This document shows positions 57,114 to 64,000 of a stretch of DNA of 64,000 bases, piece after piece. A program made the translations under genes and the position numbers. The notes beneath the pieces are model-generated. The model ran no database searches and was not told where the DNA came from. It worked only from the letters and a program-made list of their open reading frames with translations. Positions within the stretch are counted from its first letter, which is position 1. The number at the start of each line of letters is the position of its first letter. The DNA comes from Eucalyptus grandis (taxonomy: Eukaryota; Streptophyta; Magnoliopsida; Myrtales; Myrtaceae), in the NCBI RefSeq assembly GCF_016545825.1, contig NC_052613.1, positions 42,824,112-42,888,111 on the forward strand. Direction: 5' to 3'.

Positions 57114-58910
57114 ACAGCCACTAATTGATTTACGGTAGGTCGATTAGACATTTAAGTAAAATAATTTAAGAATTATTTTACTCCTATAAACCATAAACTA
57201 AGACTACGGAAACTTGGTTACACTAAATTTCTCTAATGCTTTTTCCGTGTCATTTCTTTTTTAATTTTTAAAAATATTTTTGCAGACAACTTAGATTTAT
57301 TTTAAGCTAAATTATTATCATGCAATGGAGTGATCACACTCAATCATTATTAAACATTGAATAAAATAAATTGCACCAAATGAATTCCAGACACTAAAGC
57401 AAGTATTTTTTTTTTTTTTGGATTTTTCTTTTAACTAGAACTTTATTATAAATCACGCATTTAAACTATATGACCTAATTTTACTAACAAGTTATTTCTA
57501 ATTAAATGAACATAACATACAAACTAATTGACATGCACCTAATATTTTTGTATTTTTCTTATTAAAATTCGGAATTAATAAAAACCTTAATTAAAATATC
57601 TAAAATAAATAAATTTTTAATATGTTTTAGGGATTAATTTGACTTAAACTATATCCTATCTTAGAAAACTATTTTTTTTTTTATAGAAAATGAGATTATC
57701 TAAATGTGCAAACATTATTTAAGAGTCTTATCTAAAAAAAAAAAAAATCAATCCTAATTTATTGCAAAAATCATCTAAAAGTGCAATCCTAAAAAATGCA
57801 ATCCTAATTTACTAACATACTCCGATGCAAGATTTGATTTTTTGATTTTTCATGTTTTTTAGTGTTTTTCAAGATAAGCAATTATATCTAAACAATCAAA
57901 ATATTCATCAAATAAATTATTAAAATAATCAAAAAAATAACATGTTGTCTCACATGTCAAATTAACAATTACTCTAACTCTAAATATCACAACGAAATGG
58001 TCAAAATAATTAAAAATTTGATATGAAATCTTACGGATTAAATTAATATTTATAATGATTTAACAATTAAAATATTATCAAAATGCCCAAAATTTAATAT
58101 AATTAAAAAATGATCCGACGTTTTACAGATCAAATTAATAATTACCATAATTTTGGACAAAACCCCTATGGTTAATGCCTACATAAATATTGACATCCAA
58201 TGCTACAATTTAAATAACTAAACTTTAAAAATTTAAAATTAAGAATAAGCTACCTAAAGGGGAGGGTAGGAAGGATAGAGACGTAGCTACGCGGGGATCG
58301 AATGTGGACTGAGCTGCCGGTTGCGTAGTCGTACGGGTGCGGCGTCAGCTGAGGGAGTGGCTCCAGCACGATGGCAAGCGGCGACAAGGTGTTGCCAGCT
58401 GCAGCGAGGCGACGGAGGCAGACATGCTGGTGCGGTGGTGTCGGTCTCCGGGTGGTAGTGCAGGGCAATCAGCGATGAACAGCGAGTGGAGCGGCAAGGA
58501 GCATTGGTGTCGGCAAGGGTTGAGGCGCGGATGGAACGGGGAGGGAGCAAGCTGCGGGCGTCGGCGCGGTCTTTGCGCAGCGAAGGTGCGTGCACGGGCG
58601 CCGAGTTGAGCAGCGAGGAGGCTCGCGAGCGCTACAGATCACAGGTTTGCTGTGCGACGATGCTTGCGAATACTAGTGCGTGGAGCAGTGACGCGGCAAC
58701 AGCGGCGAGCAGGCAGAGATGGCACAACACTGGCATCGGCAGAGGTGTGTTCGGAGCGGGGCTCAAGTGGAGGCGCAGGCACAGCAACGGCATCAGGTGT
58801 GGCGGCGATGCGGTTGCGCGTCAGGGGCAAGTCCGGTGAGGCAGCGATGCAGCTTGGAGACCAGCGGTGCAGGGGTCGGTCACGCGACAAAGGGAGGCCA
58901 CAAATAAGAT
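57114..58910 (-). mobile_element. Older minus-strand LTR, continuation with GC-rich leader
   Basis: From 57,119 to about 58,250 this is close to the reverse complement of 55,862-57,113. At about 58,255 it becomes GC-rich (to about 58,905), and the minus strand there reads CTACCCTCCCCTTTAGGTAGC at the composition switch, like the splice-donor-like site of the nested LTR. Its 5' end is not recognisable, so it is truncated or diverged. Confidence 0.6.
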
Positions 58911-59048
58911 GAACTGTCGCATTTTTTTTAATGTTTTTATCTTCTTCTTCTTTTTCTATTCTCTCTCTCTTGTCTATTCGCACGTCCACGTCTCTTTCAC
59001 TCTTTTTTTACTTTTCCCTCTTCACCACCACGACGTCGCGCTTAAGAT

Positions 59049-59128
59049 CCTATGCGTCCCGTGGGATTTGAACCCCTCCGTGCTGAGTAGACTTCATGGG
59101 GGCTCTTATCCAGTTAGGTCACCGCAGG
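59049..59128 (-). other. tRNA-like sequence (degenerate tRNA or SINE head)
   Basis: The minus strand carries an A-box-like TGACCTAACTGG (near 59,115-59,126) and a B-box GGTTCAAATCC (near 59,067-59,077) at tRNA-like spacing, plus a partly pairing acceptor stem (CCTGCGG / CGCATAGG). The stems contain mismatches, so it is not a convincing functional tRNA gene. Confidence 0.35.
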
Positions 59129-59149
59129 CGGTGGTTTTATAAGTAAAGT

Positions 59150-60229
59150 TCGTATAATAAGAACTAGCAAAAAGAAGAGTATCTTATAGATCTCGACATG
59201 GACCCTTTCATACATGATATCACAATAATAAAACGATATAGTTCATTGTTCAACTTCATCACAGTTAATACTTAAAAACAATATTACAAAAGTTGGAAAC
59301 ACAAAGTCAACAAATCTTACACATATTATGATCCATTGCCATTTTATTTGCAATACTTATCCTAAGCATGTTTATCCCAGATGCTTGCTCATACGATGTA
59401 TCATCTGCAACCTCCACTTCTGTAGGTCTAAATGGATATTCTAGATCTCCAACAAATGCTTGCTTTGTTGAAAGTAGAAGAGGTGCGATTTTCCTTTTTG
59501 ACTTCATCCACCAACAAACCGATAAATAGGTTGGTTACAGACTCGGTCCACTTTACACTAAATGTCTGTCTCTCAGATGTCATTTAATCTTTGACCGGTT
59601 GAGCAGCATATGAGTTATGAGTTAAATCAATAACATAATACTATACATGCCATGCCATACACAAAATTATTCTCAAGAGATGCAAGCAGAAAAAGACTAT
59701 AATGACAAAATTGACAATTCTTGAACTAACTTGTATAGAACAAATCATAAGTTGTATTTTGAGCTACAAGAACTACAAAGTACTATGACTATCAATGATC
59801 AATGAAACAGAATGCTCAAAATAAAATAAAGAGCATTGAGAGAAACCTACCATGTCAAAATATAAGTCATATTTCAAACACTACAATAAAAGGAAATGTG
59901 AAAAGTTCAATCTTGCTCCAAATGAACCTAAACAACTACTATCTCCAACCTGTCTTTGAGCTGTGAAATCCAAATGATCAGCCTAAGCATTTCATTGTAA
60001 TGCTTGATATAATATGCAACCATAAAATTCATCCAACACAAGGCAGCATTAGCCTTGATTCTTACCTTCAAACACAAAAAGAAGTTCTTGAAAGTGGCTC
60101 CAATCCTTCAGTGATTCTTCTGTAAGTTTCTCAACTATAGTCCATCTTTGTCAAAAAGATAGCTCTTATGGTGATTTTGGATGAGCTCATAGTTCCTCAA
60201 CATAGTCCAAAGAAATTTACCGCTGGATC
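59150..60229. other. Spacer with one short unrecognised open frame
   Basis: AT-rich. A 66-codon minus-strand frame (59,507-59,307) has normal protein composition and ends INMLRISIANKMAMDH, which faintly recalls the C-terminus of PIF/Harbinger-type transposases. This is too short to name. Confidence 0.3.
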
Positions 60230-60740
60230 GCTCGCTCGAGCGAGCAGAGCGTTGCTGATCTGCTCACAATGCCCCCAGCGAACTGCTTGAGCGAGCAGAG
60301 CATTGCTGCTCTCTTGCGATGCTCACTCGAGCGAGCAAAGTAGCGATGCTCGCTCGAGCAAGCAAAGCAGCGAACTACTCGCAATGCTCGCTCGAGCGAG
60401 CAAAGCGCCGCTCACTCGAGCGAGGAGATCGTTTGTGCTGCCCGCTGCGATGCTCTCTCTCGCGAGCGAGCAACGACGCTCGCTCTCACGAGCAAAATGC
60501 TGTTGCTCGCTCAGCGAGCGAGCACCGCTCGCTCTGCTCACGACGCTCGCTTAGCGAGTAGACGTTGCCGCAAAATATGGGCGAGCAACGCTCGCTCAGG
60601 GCTCAAGCGCGAGGGCTCGCTCGAGTGAGCGTCTCGTAGATATAGGCAGGCGCTGGCTCGAGCGAGCAAAGCAGCGACGCTTGCTCAAGCAAGCAAACGC
60701 TGTCGCAGATTTGGGCAAGCGCTGGCTCAAGCGAGCCATC
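60230..60740. repeat. Array of CTCGAG-centred palindromes
   Basis: The perfect 16-bp palindrome GCTCGCTCGAGCGAGC occurs at 60,230-60,245 and 60,386-60,401, with many one- or two-base variants between and after (near 60,281, 60,321, 60,348, 60,411, 60,615, 60,655 and 60,725). They are linked by AAAGCAGCGA-type spacers. GC-rich in an AT-rich setting; spacing is irregular, so this is not a simple tandem repeat and not a CRISPR array. Confidence 0.8.
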
Positions 60741-61587
60741 ACGCTCAAGACCCGGAGCAACCGTCGCCCGGTCTGCGAGGGGTGGCTCTCACCGAAGCCC
60801 TTGTCAAATGATGAAGGAGGAGCGTGGCGGTGAAGGATGAAACTTACCTCAAATCAGAAGCTTCAACTGGTGAAGGAGCAGCAGTTGTTGGCACTGGAGA
60901 GAATGACGAGTTGGGAGGCGCCGGATCGCTCGACGGTGGAGAACTTGCGAGAGACGCCGGAAAAGGGAGGGACTTGAGAGGGCACAAGGCACAAAAGCGA
61001 GAAACAAAAAAGAAACAAGTTTTTGTGTTTTTGTTCTTTTTGGGCCTTCAAAAAGTGTTTCCGGAACAAAAGAATAACTTTTTTTGTTTCTTATTTCCGT
61101 TCCAATTTTGTTCCGGGAAGAAAAAAACAGATTTTGAACAAAAACACAAACAACCACGATTCTATTTTTTTTTTTTTGTTCCTAGGAACAAAAAAACAAA
61201 AAATTTGTTCATAAACACAACCATGCACACCCTTTCTATTTTTTCAAACCCCCTTCTTTACACGAATTGTGGCCCCTTTTATAGCGAAGACCTTCGCTTA
61301 CCTTTAGAAAGTTTGAAACTACGTTTCCTTGATTGTGGGGATTACCGAATTTCAGCCCCAATTTGCCATCGCAGATTAGCACTTTGATTCTTTTCACTCA
61401 CAGTACCAGAAATGCCCAAGTTTATTTTTTATTTTTGTGAACAGCTCACCTGATGAGTATAATTCCTCGATATTTTCCCTTCAATTTATTAATCTGGCTA
61501 TTATTCCCACCTATTTTGGATTTGGTTTCCATTTTGACTTTCTATTCACTTGATTTCTCGATCCTTTATTGATTATCTAATTGAAGT
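60741..61587. other. Spacer without supported gene
   Basis: An open frame from 60,824 to 61,387 has biased composition and runs into poly-A/T-rich sequence with repeated GGAACAAA and TTGTTC words. I do not regard it as a gene. It may be part of an unrecognised repeat with the palindrome array. Confidence 0.35.
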
Positions 61588-64000
61588 TGTTGGAATTTTG
61601 TTTGTTAAAACAAAATGAATGCTTTTTACTTTGTCCCACATAGAAAAGGTGGGAGTAGGAGGGTCACTTTAAAAATGTGGGATTTCCCTTTTGTAGTTAA
61701 AGGAGTGATTAGGTGGGGTAGACCCCACCATACCCGCGTGCGGGTGCGCGAATAATTGCGCAATTTTTGGCGTGATTATCACTTTGCATGCTCGCGCCCG
61801 CGGTTTAATTAGCATTAATCCCTTGCTTTTTATTTATTTATTTATTTATTTTATATTTTAGTTCAAAGGTTGCCTTTTAATATGAGAATTTCGGAAATGA
61901 AATATAAATGAAAATTCGAAATTCTGTTTTTAAAAAAATATTCTGAATTTTTTTGTGTCTTTTCAAGATAACTTTTGGAAAATTAGTTATTCGGTTTTAA
62001 TTTTTCCGAAGGATTGCAATTGTTCGTTTTTCGACTTCTTCCGAAAAGTCGCATTTGTTTATCCAAACAATTTTCTAAAGACGTGTTTGTTCGCAATTTT
62101 CACGAACAGTTGCAAGACTGTTTCATATATATACTTGTCATTTTTCAGAAAGAATAGTGTGGTCATTTTTCGAGTCTTTTTTCTGAAAAACTGCAGCCAA
62201 TTTTTCGATTATTTTCCTATAGAGACTCTGGAGAAATACTAGAATTGCTATTTAGTATTCTCATCCGAGACTTTGTTGTATCCTGGAGGATTTTTGCTGG
62301 TGACCATTAGCAACGTTGTGGGGCAAATAAATCCTTAAAGAAAGTGATATCACGCTTCAAAGTCCAAGTTATTTTACTCAATCCGATTTTATTGTACTAC
62401 CCATTTTGAAGTCATATTTTCCCAACAATTTTAAGGATTTATCTTGCTACAATGGAGTCGGAGACAATCAAAGTTATGAATCAAGATATGGTCGAACTAG
62501 ACGGTTCGATGGGAACAATTTTGCTCGCCGGAGGGACAAGATGATGTTCTTACTCACTGCTCCGAAGATCTCCTACATTCGGATCCTAACTTGGCGCCTA
62601 TAGAAGATCCTAAGCCTACTTTCGATGGAGGACAGCCAAGTGCAGAAGCCATTGAGAGGGTTAATAAGGAAAAGAAGAAACGTGTAGAGGATGAATTACT
62701 TTGTCGGTGACACATTCTAAACACACTCTCCAATCGTCCGTACGACTTATTCTTGAAATGAAGTTGGCCAGAGAAATTTGGAATGCACTGGAATTCAAGT
62801 ACAAAGCGGAGGAGCAAAGTACCAACAAATATCTAATTGCAAAGTATTTTGATTTCAAGTTTATTGATACTAAGCCCTTGCTGGAACAAGTCCATGAATT
62901 GCAAGTGATTGTGAATAAGATTCGTGCTCTCAAGATTGATATTCCAGAAGCTTTTCAAGTTGGAGCAATTATTGCGAAATTGCCTCCAAGTTGGAAAGAC
63001 TATGGAAAAAGGCCGATTCACAAGTTGAAGGACTTTACTTTGGAGCAAATACAGAAACATCTTCATATTGAGGAAGAGTCACGTTTACGTGATAATTCTG
63101 TTTTGTACAATTCCAAGGTGAATTTTGTGGATAAAAAACAGAAACTCGGCCAGAACTTCAAAGTAAAAAGCAGGGGGCATAAATTCAAGAGAACACAAAA
63201 GAAGCAAAAGGGTTGTTGTTTTGTATGTGGCAAACAGGGACACTACGCCAAGGATTGCATTCACCGTAAGAGCATTTTAAAGGACAAGAACATTCCGGTG
63301 GTGAAAGCAGATACAAATCTAGTTGAAGAAAATTATGTAGTCAAGATTTCGAACATGTTTTCGAACATGGAAATTTCTGAAATAAATGATGCGATGGCTA
63401 TGGTTTCTGAAATTAATTCTACCACTGTCCAATCCGGTTGGTGGATAGATTCTGGAGCAACTATTCATGTGTGCAAAGACAAATACATGTTCAAGCAATT
63501 TGAAGAGATTGTCAACTCAAATGTTCAAGAGATCTGATGGCGAATAATGCTCTTGCAAAGGTTGCTGGAAAAGGCACGGTGGAGATAGACTTCACTTACG
63601 GAAAGAAGATAACTCTTCTTAATGTGTTATTTATACCCAAAATTAGGAAGAACCTAGTTTCTATTGATTTACTTTGTAAGATGGGGTTTCGGGTTTTGTT
63701 TGAATCCGACAAGGTTATCCTGTCGAAAAATGGGTTGTTTGTTGGGAAGGGTTATGCCAATGATGGCATGTATCAACTGAGTATCGATAATAATATTTCT
63801 AATTCTGCTTATATTGTCGAGTCTTCAATTTTATGACATAGTAAGTTGGCACATATAAATTTTCGTTATTTGAAGAATATGAAAAAATTAGACTTGATAA
63901 ATTTTAATGGCGAATTTGATAAATGTGAAATATGTGCTAAGTCAAAACTTACTAAGAAGCCATTTTCTAGTGTTAAAAGAAATTCAAATTTATTGGATTT
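61588..64000 (+). mobile_element. Second Ty1/copia retrotransposon, 5' part, cut by window end
   Basis: LTR-like sequence starts TGTTGGAATTTTG at 61,588. Its 3' limit is not certain (no second LTR in the window; probably between 62,300 and 62,400). Gag starts near 62,451 and gag-protease follows, then the pre-integrase region (SKLAHINFRYLKNM, KCEICAKSKLTKKPF) to the window end. Same strand as the rest of the coding material listed here. Integrase and polymerase would lie beyond 64,000. Confidence 0.8.
62451..63836 (+). pseudogene. Copia gag and protease, broken
   Basis: Gag opens at the ATG at 62,451 (MESETIKVMNQDM), shifts frame near 62,500 (RFDGNNFARRRDKM lies one frame over), and has a stop at about 62,708. 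The main open frame then runs from about 62,710 to 63,537. It contains the gag core (LAREIWNALEFKYK, AKLPPSWKDYGK), a CCHC knuckle (CCFVCGKQGHYAKDC near 63,215) and the aspartic protease site WWIDSGATIHVC (near 63,445). After a stop at 63,537 the protease tail continues (GKKITLLNVLFIPKIRKNLV) to 63,836. Non-functional as read. Confidence 0.85.

Noticed and set aside
58337..58839. GC-rich plus-strand frames of 90-117 codons
   Set aside because: These are reverse-strand images of the LTR leader block; no domain seen.
59307..59507. PIF/Harbinger transposase C-terminus
   Set aside because: The resemblance rests on a dozen residues; no DDE domain or terminal repeats were found nearby.
60230..60740. 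CRISPR array
   Set aside because: The repeats are irregularly spaced, self-palindromic and degenerate, without unique spacers, in a plant genome.
60824..61387. 187-codon open frame
   Set aside because: Composition is biased and the second half runs through A/T-rich repeat words; no family recognised.

Overview
The window is nuclear DNA of a flowering plant, almost certainly a woody eudicot (Myrtales is only a guess). The evidence is G-type lectin receptor kinases, a chloroplast-targeted fibrillin gene with 11 exons and canonical GT/AG introns, Ty1/copia and gypsy-like LTRs, an L1-clade LINE, and AT-rich spacers. There is no sign of bacterial or organellar DNA.

Positions 1-44,357 are a tandem cluster of G-type lectin S-receptor-like kinases (LECRK/RLK1 type). 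Two paralogue types alternate. The X type is at 8,153 (X1), 10,091 (X2) and 33,659 (X3). The Y type is at 1 (Y1), 29,497 (Y2) and 39,937 (Y3). Similar spacers separate them, so the cluster grew by duplication of an X-spacer-Y-spacer block. Only X3 (33,659-36,166) is a fully open gene. Y1, X1, X2 and Y3 carry frameshifts, almost all of them single-base losses from short G/C/T runs, so part of the pseudogenisation may be consensus error. X2 is the strangest locus: one complete ectodomain runs in frame into a second one, and a 5.7-kb Ty1/copia element then splits it before the PAN domain, membrane segment and kinase. Y2 is a 5' stub. A minus-strand LTR fragment (3,759-4,406) sits where another X gene should be, next to that gene's surviving downstream spacer (4,411-4,985). 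A 6-kb LINE (19,717-25,714, minus strand) with a 19-bp target-site duplication interrupts the spacer after X2.

Positions 44,358-52,773 look like single-copy genic DNA. They hold an intronless gene for a Gln-rich, acidic, coiled-coil protein of unknown role (44,883-46,445, plus). Convergent to it is a plastid-lipid-associated protein (fibrillin, PAP12/FBN10-like) gene in 11 exons (52,773 to 48,386, minus), whose exon 5 is out of frame in this assembly.

Positions 53,000-64,000 are repeat-rich. They contain a (GGGA)n tract, a 2.6-kb solo LTR nested in an opposite-facing LTR of the same family so that a palindrome of about 1.1 kb per arm forms, a tRNA-like sequence, an array of CTCGAG-centred palindromes, and the 5' half of a second copia element that runs off the window. 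A third LTR of the nested family lies at 30,063-32,497. Where intact, the receptor kinases would act at the plasma membrane in recognition and signalling, and the fibrillin in plastids. No operon-like or pathway linkage joins the loci.
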